A stretch of 64,000 bases of DNA from Psococerastis gibbosa (Eukaryota; Arthropoda; Insecta; Psocodea; Psocidae), in contig OZ020486.1 of assembly GCA_963971405.1 (NCBI GenBank), positions 25,629,419 through 25,693,418 on the forward strand, in the 5' to 3' direction. Within the stretch, counting starts at the first letter, position 1; each line of letters starts with the position of its first letter. Positions 35,877 through 45,141 of this stretch are shown piece after piece. Under the pieces are notes generated by a model. That model was not told the DNA's origin, ran no database searches, and saw only the letters and a list, made by a program, of their open reading frames with translations. The translations under genes were made by a program, and so were the position numbers.

Positions 35877-36191
35877 TTATGAACCTGCCACGTCGATAGA
35901 GGCCTTTAATTTCAACAACAAATCAATGCCTATAAGGCACGGTTGCCTCAGACCATTAAGCAGGTTGAACCGATGGTTGACCATACGGGAACCAACGTAA
36001 ACTCGCTGCCAGGCGGTTCCCACGAGCTCTGCGTGCAATGAAGAGTCGGCTAACTTTACTCGACCAGACGTAGGCGTCACCCGGAAGCCACTCGTAACCA
36101 TCATGTCCCAGTAAGGGGCTGCTATTAGGGCAGAATTAGCGCCCGTGTCTACCAGCGTTGGAAGGAAATAACGTTTCCCCCATTTTGACAC
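35877..36191 (-). CDS. retropepsin-like ORF (partial unit G)
   Basis: Open over 104 codons. It is the most 5' copy on the minus strand and the only one preceded by the non-array gag version. Confidence 0.78.
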   Translation of the reverse strand: MSKWGKRYFLPTLVDTGANSALIAAPYWDMMVTSGFRVTPTSGRVKLADSSLHAELVGTAWQRVYVGSRMVNHRFNLLNGLRQPCLIGIDLLLKLKASIDVAGS

Positions 36192-36499
36192 GTAAGAAAG
36201 GTCACTCAGCCAGCCCTACACATGCCAGCTCGATCTGCTCTGGCGCTGGAAAAGTAATCCTTAATATAATCCGCAAATTCGGGATGTGGAGGGTCCATGT
36301 CATCGGGCGGCCCACAATCTTTAAAATAATGTGTAGCGAATCGCAATTGTAACAAAGATTCACCGCTGCTGCCTTTAAGTTGGTGTACGCATCGGCCATA
36401 CTTACATACGGTATTTTTGTCTGCCAAATATTAATTGTTGCTTCTATTTCTGCACAGGCTGCCTCTAGTTGCCGGAAGATGTAGACGTCCGCGAAAATC
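35877..36499. repeat. array unit G, partial
   Basis: Only the first 623 bp of a unit. It has AATAACG near 36,170, the type 2 state, so it starts as a type 2 unit. It ends at 36,499, where a deletion of about 130 bp relative to complete units joins it to the non-array gag copy. Confidence 0.9.
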
Positions 36500-37390
36500 A
36501 CCCCGGACGACGGTAAACGCCTCCAGGAATTCCAACTCTGCAGATTCGGTAAGTGCACTTCAAACCATGTTTTTGTCGTCCGAGAGAGAAGATCGATCTG
36601 GCAAACCGGGGTAGATTAAATCCATGGGAAGTCCTGATTTGCTTGCCTCTCAGAGTCTCGTACAAATTCTTCCTCCCAGAGATACAGATGTCTCGGGACC
36701 GACAGACGCTCAGAAATTTAACCAGGGGCATCCTGTAGCCACTCATGTCTGTCGAATGCCGGAACGGGTCGTAAGAGCTGCCATGAAAGGGTTGCTGGTG
36801 TTGCCAGGTCGGCGGTTGCTGCGGCATATGTGGCGGCGGTGGCTGTGGCCAGCCTGTTGCTTGTGACGGCTGGTGGGCACTCTGGTGCTGTGGTGGCGTA
36901 TGCCATGCTTGTGGAAACTGTTGTTGCGGCTGCTGTGTAACTGTCGCCCGAGGCGGCTGTTGGGCAGTCGGCTGCTGCAGTGGAGCACTCCACTGCGGTG
37001 GCATCGGCTGTTGAGGTCTGGCCGCGTTCCCTGTCGTCTCCTGCATTGACATGACATAAACGTGCTCATATTGACACAACTGCTGCTGATGTGTAACTGT
37101 CGCCCAAGGCGGCTGTTGGGCAGTCATTGCTGCAGTGGAGCATTCCACTGCGGTGGCATCGGCTGTTGTGGTCTGGCCGCGTTCCCTGTCGTCTCCTGCA
37201 TTGACATGACATAAACGTGCTCATATTGACACAACTGCTGCTGATGTGTAACTGTCGCCCAAGGCGGCTGTTGGGCAGTCATTGCTGCAGTGGAGCATTC
37301 CACTGCGGTGGCATCGGCTGTTGTGGTCTGGCCGCGTTCCCTGTCGTCTCCTGCATTGACATGGCATAAACGTCCTCATATTGACACATC
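36500..37390 (-). pseudogene. gag N-terminal region, right flank copy
   Basis: A 216-codon frame (36,498-37,148) starts near 37,148 and is rich in Gln, Pro, Ala and Thr with blocks such as QPTAQQPPRATVTQQPQQQ, then PPPTWQHQQ-like and SSYDPFRHSTDMSGY segments. It is the uninterrupted version of the region that the cassette breaks in array units. The 5' part has been expanded by a 155 bp tandem duplication. Downstream it is fused by deletion to the partial array unit G. Confidence 0.7.
37049..37390. repeat. about 155 bp tandem repeat in gag 5' region
   Basis: The ATGACATAAACGTGCTCATA block starts at 37,051, again at 37,205, and in variant form (ATGGCATAAACGTCC) at 37,361. The intervening CTGTCGCCCAAGGCGGCTG and CCACTGCGGTGGCATCGGC stretches repeat with it. 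The left flank copy near 13,060 has only one. Confidence 0.85.
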
Positions 37391-37393
37391 GAT

Positions 37394-37660
37394 AATGAAT
37401 ATAAATTGTTATAATTAATACTAAAATATGTTTTCCTGTTTCCAGGTATACCCAAGAATTAAAAATATTCAAGAACGTGGAAGCACTCAAAATTACATAG
37501 GAAAATCCCGGGCTTAATAACCAAATCGGGAAGACAAAATCCTCTATCTCAAGAGGAGCCAAACAACCAGTCGCGAGATGACAGCGACTAACAATCAAAA
37601 TGTGCAATCACTTATACATAGAACATTATAATATCAGCTTGTATTATAATCTATACAACC
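37394..37660. repeat. flank shared by both sides of the array, right copy
   Basis: Matches 13,081-13,357 almost base for base. It has an 8 bp addition (TTTCCAGG) after TTTTCCTG, and lacks 4 to 5 bases near 37,412. Beyond CTATACAACCAC the copies diverge: here a LINE 3' region follows. Confidence 0.85.
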
Positions 37661-37796
37661 ACTTGAAACTTTAAATTTTATTTAATATTCATAACTTTGG
37701 AAAATAAATAATCTGATCTCTTATTATAATTACTTCCTTTGATAATTGTTACATGAACTACTACTTATTTGTACTGCTATTTCTTATTATTAAAAC

Positions 37797-37820
37797 TGAA
37801 TGAATGAATGAATGAATGAA
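37797..37820. repeat. TGAA microsatellite, probable LINE tail
   Basis: About five TGAA units. It lies downstream of the stop codon of the minus-strand LINE ORF, where CR1/L2-type elements often carry a short tandem tail. Confidence 0.55.
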
Positions 37821-37992
37821 TTAAATATAGAACAATTTAAATACAATAATTGTAAAGCCCCACATGAAGACCTATAACAATTTACCCTACTCTAAAACTA
37901 AAGAAAAAAGAAAAAAAATCAATTAGACTTAATTTAACTTATTAAACTACACTTACATATTAATAACAGATCTCTCGTAAACACATAACAGT

Positions 37993-39297
37993 CTAGTCCA
38001 CTATTTCAAATAAAGATTCCACCTCTTCCCGTCTCATCTGCCATTCCCGGACGAATTTGGAAAATTTATTTATTGACAGCGACCCAGGACACATATTAAG
38101 TAAGTTAAATAATTTTGGTGCTATATATTGGTAGGATTTGGTAAAATTTGCTATGTATGCCCTTGGTACTACAAGGTGCTCAATTCTTCTAGTATTTGCT
38201 GGTCTGGGTCTCTGTACCCTGTCCCCACTGATAGAGTAAAAAATTCGCAATGTCTTGTATAAGAACAAGTGCCGCAGCGGGAATAAACCGAGAGACGCAA
38301 AGAGAGGGAATGATGGCCAAGTTCTAGGTTTTTTGACTATTGTTCTAATAAGGTATTTTTGGGTAACTACAAGTGAATTTAAATTTGTAACAAAGGTCCC
38401 ACCCCACACTTGGATACCATACGCTAACCGAGATTCACAAAGTGAGTGGTATAGTTGGATTAAAATTTTTTGAGGGCAGACCTTGCGGAGGTAAAAAAGT
38501 TGTCTTAAAAAATTTCGACATTTTCCGTTTACCGATTTTAAGTGGCTGCTCCATTTCATATCACTGTCGAAGTGGACGCCAAGGTATTTCGTCGTTTGTG
38601 CTTTAGTGATAGCTGGGCATTGACAATTTGGATTTTGTAAGTAGCAATTATACGCATGGCATCTCACTTCGAGGGGCTCATCTATACTTCCTGTTCTTAG
38701 ATTGTATGGCAGAAAACAGGTTTTACTAACATTAATTGTAAGGCCATGGATTTGGAACCAAGTGTTAAGATGTTGTAAATCCTCAGTCATAAACTTTTGT
38801 ATCTCATTCCAGTCTCTTGCAGAGTAGCAGAGTGCCGTGTCATCAGCGAAGCTAGTCAAAGTACCATGTAGCCGCAAGTTGCATAGTTGATTAGTGTATG
38901 AAATAAATAATAATGGGCCTAAGATTGAGCCTTGTGGTACAGAACATAGTTGTTCCAAAGCGTCACTATCTACAAACCCAACTGTTCCACTTTTTTGAAT
39001 TTGCAAACGTACTCTCTGAGTCCTCCCGATCAGATAGCTCTTGAACCACTCCCACGCTATTCCTCTTGCCCCTGCATTCCATAAAATGTCTAGGAGCAAA
39101 TTGTGTTCGACAGAATCAAAGGCACGGCTTATATCTAAGAACAAGCTGGCTGTTTTACGGCCTTTATTTAGAGAATCGTATATGAGTCGGGTAAATTCTA
39201 TTAACGCTAAATCTGTTCCTTTACCTGCCCTAAACCCAAATTGATTTGAACTTATCCAATTATGTTTCGTTAAAAAGTTGTTCAAGCGAGCTGCCAT
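37993..39297 (-). CDS. reverse transcriptase ORF of CR1-like LINE
   Basis: 434 codons, the longest open frame in the window. RT motifs in order: NQFGFRAGKGTDLALIEFT (residues 18-36), SLFLDISRAFDSVEH with the first catalytic Asp (51-65), SVPQGSILGPLLF (119-131), SFADDTALCY with the catalytic Asp pair (149-158), a GLTINVSKT stretch, KYLGVHFDSDMKW and SRLAYGIQVWGG in the thumb. The palm is therefore complete. The N-terminal part of RT and the endonuclease are missing, so it is not autonomous. The intact frame indicates a fairly recent insertion compared with the other LINE fragments here. Confidence 0.9.
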   Translation of the reverse strand: MAARLNNFLTKHNWISSNQFGFRAGKGTDLALIEFTRLIYDSLNKGRKTASLFLDISRAFDSVEHNLLLDILWNAGARGIAWEWFKSYLIGRTQRVRLQIQKSGTVGFVDSDALEQLCSVPQGSILGPLLFISYTNQLCNLRLHGTLTSFADDTALCYSARDWNEIQKFMTEDLQHLNTWFQIHGLTINVSKTCFLPYNLRTGSIDEPLEVRCHAYNCYLQNPNCQCPAITKAQTTKYLGVHFDSDMKWSSHLKSVNGKCRNFLRQLFYLRKVCPQKILIQLYHSLCESRLAYGIQVWGGTFVTNLNSLVVTQKYLIRTIVKKPRTWPSFPLFASLGLFPLRHLFLYKTLRIFYSISGDRVQRPRPANTRRIEHLVVPRAYIANFTKSYQYIAPKLFNLLNMCPGSLSINKFSKFVREWQMRREEVESLFEIVD

Positions 39298-39443
39298 AAG
39301 TTTTTCTATGACTTTACTTGTTACATTGAGTAAACTTATAGGACGATATGACTTTGCAGAGCGGCGATCCCCTTATGCAATGGTATAACTATTGCTTCTT
39401 TCATTTTATAAGGAAATATTCCTTGTGAAAAACTGCGTGTGAT

Positions 39444-39768
39444 CACTGGCGGTTTCAAGGGGGGGGGGGGGGTCATGTCCCCCCCCCTTACAGGGCCTAG
39501 CCAAGAGGGGCTTTTTGGGCTGCCCTCTGTGGTAGGTTTATTCGTCGGTAAAATCTCATCTGTACTGCTTGCAAAATGCGCAAATCCACCCAAATGTGAA
39601 CCATTAATCAATTTTTTTCTCCGAGGGATACCCCCGGGTCTTCTTTCCCCAAGGTACATTATGCGTAAAACCTTACTGATTTAGGCCTATTGTACAATTG
39701 TTTTCTCCAGGGGGGGGGCCTGTAAATGCCCCCCCCCCCCACTTTCGAAAATTTTTAAACCGCCACTG
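39444..39768. mobile_element. hAT-like MITE with 8 bp target duplication
   Basis: Both ends read CAsTGGCGGTTT inwards, and the 8 bp CGTGTGAT stands directly outside on both sides (39,436-39,443 and 39,769-39,776). An 8 bp duplication is the hAT signature. Long G and C runs follow the ends, as in many invertebrate MITEs of this kind. The element is 325 bp and non-coding. It sits in the 5' part of the CR1-like LINE. Confidence 0.9.
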
Positions 39769-39815
39769 CGTGTGATTATTCGATTCTTGCATTACTGATT
39801 TTGGAAAATTAGACT

Positions 39816-40570
39816 CTGAAAATTATGGATTACTTATTGAATATTAACATAGGGCTACTCTAGAAAGTTGCCGTTTTCTTAAACTGTTGACTGTCCTGAT
39901 AGTCTCGGAAGCATGGAGCCTGATTAGCCTGGGATTGGTGTTAAAAGTTAAACGGGCTAGCCCAGTCGACAACCATGCTAATCTTCCTCCAGCTTCTCAA
40001 CACAATCGAGAAATATACAGCTGCGGATGTCAAGCTCATGTTGGATCCGCCAGAAAACCGGATCGCAGGGCGCTTGGCTCCAGAGCCGCACCCTGCCACT
40101 TGCGGAGACTCAACTGAAGCCTCAGGGAGCGTTAAGGTCAGAAAAATCAACCTGGACAAAATCTGCAACAACAAACTCTTTTCTAATGCAAAATTATAAA
40201 AGGACAACAATAAATTTAAATTGCAAAGAAAATCCGCCAAAACAGTATCGAGTGAATTACGTTAAAACCACGTCATAAACGGGGCAATAGATGAATATGA
40301 ATAGAAAAATTCCAGAAACAAGTATGGCTGACTCCAAGGAAAATTGTACCAAAACTAATTATTTTTATTTAAAATATCAGTTAAAACCCCAGCCGGGAAC
40401 TTCCTATTCCGTTTTCACAAATGCAACAACAAAATATAATGTGAGAGTGACAAGAAATTACTACGGTAAGTACTGAGAAAACCATTATATTGACAAAACC
40501 GGTGGCCTAAGACCGGGCCCTCCAAACAAACTTTTAAAGATTGATAAACGACTTGATAATACAACTTAGA
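39816..40570. repeat. repeat region shared with 13,860-14,648, right copy
   Basis: Colinear with the left flank. Contains the exon-like block at 40,324-40,465 in open form. The rest is non-coding, with TAs and stop codons in all frames except short stretches. Confidence 0.7.
40324..40465 (+). other. exon-like ORF with GTAAGT donor
   Basis: ATG opens 47 codons (MADSKENCTKTNYFYLKYQL, then a PGTSYSVFTNATTKYN stretch) that run into CTACG/GTAAGT. The left-flank copy at 14,394 has a stop and the same donor. Possibly a first exon or the N-terminus of the truncated LINE's ORF; no known domain. Confidence 0.3.
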
Positions 40571-41685
40571 AGTATCCCCGGGATTGATGTTCTATGCTAT
40601 GCAGACAACCTAACAATCTGGGGCCCTCGAGTGAGCACTGAACCAAGCCCTGCATGTCCTGAGAGCGTGGTGTGCGGAAAATGAGATGCTCGTCAGCAAA
40701 GACAAAACTACTGCACAACTTTTCTCCCTGTCTACCAAGAACCACACAGTCAACTTAAAATACGACGACTGTGACATTGCCGTAGTTGCCAACTCCAAAT
40801 ACCTTTGCATGCTTTTGGACAACAAAATATCGATGGCGCAGCAACAAAGGCCTGTAAGAGAGTATGCATGTTGAAAAGATTAGCAGGCACCACTTGGGGT
40901 GCAACGCAAGATGTCCTAGTCACCAACTACAAATCATACATAAGACCCCTTATTGAATACTGCAGCTAAGCCTTCTGTACAGCAAGTGTCGCTAACATGC
41001 GAAAACTGGACATTGCCCGACATATTGCGCTGAGAGCTATCTGTGGGGCTGCCAAATCCACCCCTATCACAGCCTTGGAGTGTCAAACAGACATTGAACC
41101 AATAGAGTTGCGCCGCGACTGTACAACCCTTAAATTCTTTAATAGAGGAGGAAGACTTCTGGAAACGTTGCCTTGCACCATAGCCAAGGCTGAAGACACA
41201 GAACACACCCCTGGGGAAAGCATTGGCCCTGTCAGAAAAATACAACTTGGACGCCAGCGGAAGGCCCCCCTTCGCAAGACCTGAACTACTTGCTGAAACG
41301 TCAGAAATCCCCATCTCCCTCTCATTGCCTGGCGTAGACGTGAGGAAAGCCGACACATCTCCACAAATACTAACGGCGGCTGCTATCGACTTGATAGCGT
41401 TGAGGTACCCACAGTGCGACTGGATGCACGTTTATGCGGACGGCTCAGCCATTGGCAACACTAGTGGAGCAGGCTACTATTCATCCATCGCCAAAGGATC
41501 TTTCCCTATGGGCCAATTCAAAACCAACTTCGATGGGGAAGTAGCAGCTGTCAAAGCAGCAGATGCATTGTGCAAGATGGGGCTAACCAAGAAGATAGTT
41601 TTTCTCTCAGACTCGACCACAGCACTGCAAGCCATCGCCTGCCCAGAACCGCACGATGATGGCCTAGTAAAGCAGGCCATACACG
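40571..41685 (+). mobile_element. I-like LINE, RT thumb and RNase H part 1
   Basis: Same element as 14,650-15,245, but continuing. RT: CYADNLTIWGP near 40,595. Thumb: DIARHIALRAICGAAKST near 41,010, then ECQTDIEPIELRRDC. RNase H: VYADGSAIGNTSGAGYYSS near 41,430, with the first catalytic Asp. Next come a Asn-Phe-Asp-Gly-Glu-Val-Ala-Ala segment with the catalytic Glu, and FLSDSTTALQAI with the third acid near 41,605. An RNase H after RT places it in the I/Loa/R1-type group. The domain is cut at 41,685 by the Harbinger element and resumes at 45,419. Confidence 0.88.
41223..41685 (+). CDS. RNase H domain of I-like LINE, interrupted
   Basis: Open frame of about 150 codons holding the DGS, DGEVAAV and SDST motifs of cellular-type RNase H, which removes RNA from the RNA-DNA hybrid during reverse transcription. 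The last conserved part (VPGH, near 45,485) lies on the far side of the inserted Harbinger element, so the gene is broken by insertion. The true start lies upstream in the RT frame. Confidence 0.75.
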
Positions 41686-41937
41686 GTGCGTCCAAATGAA
41701 CGTACGTCCAAAATCTGGCAGAAATCGCTCTGTTTATGGGGAAACCCGACTGGACGTAGTGGACAGAAGCAACCAAGTTGGATTTCCAAATGTTTTGATG
41801 TCCACGTCCATCCGTACATTTAGTGGTCGTACCGTGTATGGGGAAACAGTAAGTCCATATGGACGCGGACGCACCGTGTATGTGCATTTCTACGTTCAAA
41901 CTGCAATCAGTCGTGTGTCAGCTACCGTGGAGTAAAC

Positions 41938-44554
41938 ATGGGAACTAAAGGCCATGACTTTGTTTTGGAAGTGATTGAAAAATACCGGGGGCACGAATGC
42001 CTTTGGCATTTGAATGACAGTTATCATGACAAAGGGATAAGGGGCTTGGCATGGGATGACATGTTATCATTTTTCCGCACCAAGGACCCCAATGTAACTT
42101 TAGAAGTGGTAGAAAAAAAATTCAAAATATGCGCTCGTCCTACCAAAAAACAGCTGAGGAAGGTAAGTGATAATTTAATTTCCTAATGACAATAATGCAA
42201 CTGAAGTGACCTCGCGGACAAAAAGTGCAGGCATTAGGCTAAACCAGGGTTTGCATTTCTTGCTAGGCTATTAATAACTTTTTTTTAATTACAATTACAC
42301 CATAGCATTAGGCTTCCGCCATCAGCTTTCTTGCAGCCCAATACAACACATAATCTGGTGAACCTCTGCTGCTGGCAAGAGCCTGGCACGTGCTCTCTCT
42401 GAACCGCAATTTTTATGCTATATATGCCTACTTTTTGACGTTTAGAAGAGTTATTTTACAACTTTACATAGAGCTTGGCGAAATTATAGTATTTTTGGTC
42501 CATTTAAAAAATAAATATAGTAGTACAGGGCCCGAAAAAATCTCAAAATATAGTATGTGTTTAGTGTACACGGTGGTTAAAAAATCGTTGCATCACAACA
42601 GCCCATTTACGGCTCAGGCCTGAGGAGTAGTAGGGCACACTCTTTCAAGACCTCGGCACAAGTTGGGGTGTTGTGGTCAGCAACTCGCCCGGTAGCACTA
42701 TCAGGAATCAGGAAGAAGTGAACCCTGTTTTCTATCCATGGAAGTGGTCGTATTTCGACGCCATCAGCGCGTCAAATTTATACTGGGACAAGAATTTTTT
42801 ACCTACTGAGATTTAAAGTCTACATGCCCGATTGCTATTGCTGTAGTATGTGTTATGTTAAATCTTCATGAGATTACCAATCCGGTGCCAGTAAAATTTA
42901 CTGTGAGTTGGTTGTTAAAGTTTATTCAAATGAAAACTTCCTTAGGCCGACAGATTTTACAATAGTTACGTTAATATAAGTTCTATTTGTATAAATATAT
43001 TAATATTTTTTTTATTTTGGGTGAAGGCATCTGAAGGCACTGGTACGGGAGTGGATGATATCCACGTGCAAAAACTTTGGTACTTCAGCCATCTCCATTT
43101 CATGAATGAATGAGCTCAACGAACAAGCAAAACAGCCTCTTCAATTATTGAAGATTTACCATTCGGAGAAAATAAGGTGAGAAACAACAGTTGCTTAATT
43201 TTTCACCATTTATTTAGTTAAGGTAACTTAAAAGCTGATTTTTTTAAAACATTTAGCCTAATTGTCTGCCGACGCAACAAATGACGACGTCCCTGTCATA
43301 GCCCTATTTTTGCGTCTTGCCAGTCCACTTGCCCTTCCCCAACGAAATATTCTGCAAACTTTTCGCGCACAAGCTTTGCTGACATACTTGCATTTCTCGA
43401 TAAAGTGCACTGAAGGCTGGGTTGTAAATTATACTCTTCATTTTCCTCACCAGTGTCTTTTACGTTGTATGAGTTTGTACTATACAATTTCTTCTGAGAA
43501 AATTATGTAGAATACAACATGTAAGAACGACAATGTCGATCCGCTCTAATGACAAGTTAATGCTTGTATGAAGTATTCGAAACCTGCTGGCCAAAATTCC
43601 AAAAACATTTTCAACAATTCTTCTTGCCCTGGATAAGCGGTAGTTAAAAATTCGACGCTGTGTGTTCAAATTTTGTTGGCTTAAAGCAAACGCTTCATCC
43701 CCAATAAAAACATATGGCACTTGGGTCATGCCATCTGATAGAAATTGCGGAGGAGGCAGGTTCAGTTGATGATTTTCATGTTTCTTGAAGTACTCGGTAT
43801 TTCTTATAACTCCGCCATCTGATCTGCGACCATTTGTACCGACATCCACCCAGATAAACTCGTAGTCGGCATTAACGCAAGCCATGAGTACAATAGAATG
43901 GAAGTGTTTGTAATTGTAAAAGTAAGACCCGCTTCCGGGAGGTGGAGTTATTCTGATGTGCTTCCCATCCCAAGCACCAAGACAATGCGGAAAATTCCAC
44001 ATTTTTTCGAATTGCTCAGCAACTTCCCTCCATTCTTGCTCTGTACTAGGACTCTGAAAATAATAAAGTTGTAATTTAGAATCTCGTAAGTACACTGCTC
44101 TGCGATTCGTTATTAAACAGAGATATAATTGTTCCAGGCAAGCGATTCCATCGATTCAGAACAAAGTGTATCGAGCCCAGCGAGTGTATATTCTACGTCA
44201 TCGTCGAAGCAATTCAAAAGACCAGCAACAAAAGCTCACTTGGTTTTGGAAAAAATATCTAAGAGGTTGGATGTAACTGGTGGCCAAACCGCAGTTGCAA
44301 AATTGAAGAATAGACATGAGGCAAAACTTCGAGCGATTGAAATGATTCCTTTCTGTCAGAAAATGATTAGTGACGTGCTTTTTTTTGCCGAACTTCGCAT
44401 CCTTAACGTTACTAGTAGGATAGTAACCGATAATTATCCCCCACCTCCCCCTCTCACTTCTTCTCATGACACTTCATCAGGCTCGGTTAATAAAGTAATG
44501 CAAGCTTATGAAGAGGCAATGGATGATGAATACCGTTGTGAGGATTTGGGGTGA
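41938..44554 (+). pseudogene. MADF-domain protein of Harbinger element, 3 exons, one stop
   Basis: Exon 1, 41,938-42,162, 75 codons from ATG: MGTKGHDFVLEVIEKYRGHE, the first MADF helix, then a Cys-Leu-Trp segment, ending AAG/GTAAGT. Exon 2, 43,027-43,176, after TGAAG: GTGTGVDDIHVQKLWYFSHL, the classic end of a MADF domain, ending AAG/GTGAGA. Exon 3, 44,138-44,554, after TTCCAG: a Ser-rich linker and a C-terminal helix with a Phe-Cys-Gln-Lys-Met-Ile-Ser-Asp segment, like the BESS-type end of such proteins. All junctions are in phase 0. One TGA at 43,111-43,113 interrupts exon 2. The protein would bind DNA ends and assist transposition. Exon 3 lies inside the transposase intron on the opposite strand. 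Confidence 0.8.
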
Positions 44555-45141
44555 TTTTTTAAAATAAAATAAAGAAATAAAATAAATTTTGACTTTTTGT
44601 TCTATTACTAAGCCAACCTACTAGCTACCAACCTTCTGCTATGAATCACTGTACAACCACAAATAAAAATTCTGGGCGTGTAAAGATACATGTTTACTCT
44701 AACCATTGCCACAAAAATAATATCTTCAAAATTGCTAATTTTTCTGATATTGAATTTTGAAGAGTGCAATGTGTGCCCCAAGGTCGCGGGTATATGGTTC
44801 AGCCTTGAGGCTAAATATCTCATTCATAACTTTTATGAAAATAATTGTGCTATAGGCCCCGCACGACCAACTGCCGATTGACGTGTGACGAGTGACGTGC
44901 CCAGGTGGGTGGTCCTTAGGGTAAATTTCACAGACAGTTGGTTCTGCGGACCCTTAAAATTTTCAATTTCAACTTGTAGGACCTACCTGCTAAAAATTAA
45001 TTTGCATTCTCACACATTAATACCTTAATCAGCAGGAGGCATATTTACCTTCATGTAATCTTGAAGGAACCGCAAAATTTGCATGCATGTCTCTGGTATT
45101 ATGTGCCCCAATGCTTGCGGTGAAATGGCTGTTGGCTGTTT
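43460..45141 (-). CDS. HARBI1-like DDE transposase, at least 2 exons
   Basis: Main exon 44,053 down to 43,460, after a TTTTCAG acceptor. It holds GAWDGKHIRITPPPGSGSYF with the first catalytic Asp, a WVDVGTNGRRSDGGVI block with the second acid, IGDEAFAL, and the highly conserved FNYRLSRARRIVENVFGIL with the catalytic Glu, ending in a Cys-Cys-Ile-Leu-His-Asn-Phe-Leu motif. Upstream exon 45,141-45,049, between CTCAG and GTAAAT borders, reads AISPQALGHIIPETCMQIL in phase 0, the helix-turn-helix part normally found before the catalytic core. An N-terminal exon further up is not recognised. The catalytic core has no stops. The intron contains exon 3 of the MADF gene in antisense. Confidence 0.85.
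44555..45048. other. transposon interior, intron-like
   Basis: Between the end of MADF exon 3 and the upstream transposase exon. It contains AATAAAATAAAG just after the MADF stop (44,563 on), which could serve as a polyadenylation region. No further coding signal. Confidence 0.4.

Larger units (their letters stand above)
15246..36499. repeat. macrosatellite array, 3,393 bp unit, about 6.3 copies
   Basis: Every landmark recurs at exactly 3,393 bp steps. For example, the same minus-strand zinc-knuckle-region ORF starts its low end at 15,844, 19,237, 22,630, 26,023, 29,416, 32,809 and 36,202. Units differ by only scattered single-base changes and no net length change over 20 kb. Each unit holds, on the minus strand, a basic 170 aa ORF, a 1.32 kb cassette of unknown origin, gag remnants, and a retropepsin-like ORF. 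The array enters from a truncated I-like LINE at 15,246 and leaves at 36,499 by a deletion into a single-copy gag region. The first 350 bp (15,246 to about 15,600) are more diverged and closer to the single copy at 11,250-11,620. Exact copy number depends on the assembly. Confidence 0.97.
37661..39815 (-). mobile_element. CR1-like LINE, 5' truncated
   Basis: Minus-strand non-LTR retrotransposon. The RT ORF occupies 37,993-39,297. Upstream, at 39,300-39,435, a broken frame still reads SFSQGIFPYKMKEAIVIPLH, the conserved start of the RT domain. A hAT-like MITE is inserted at 39,444-39,768, and a short piece of the element continues beyond it to about 39,815. The 3' region runs from 37,992 down and includes the TGAA tract. 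There is no endonuclease domain, so it is 5' truncated. Confidence 0.85.

Noticed and set aside
15246-36499. CRISPR array or bacterial operon repeated in tandem
   Set aside because: Units are 3.4 kb with no short repeat-spacer pattern, and the rest of the window is eukaryotic transposon sequence with introns.
41750-41885. Independent tandem repeat array left of the MADF exon
   Set aside because: The repeated CGTCCA and CCGTAC words are subterminal parts of the Harbinger inverted repeat, so they belong to the transposon.
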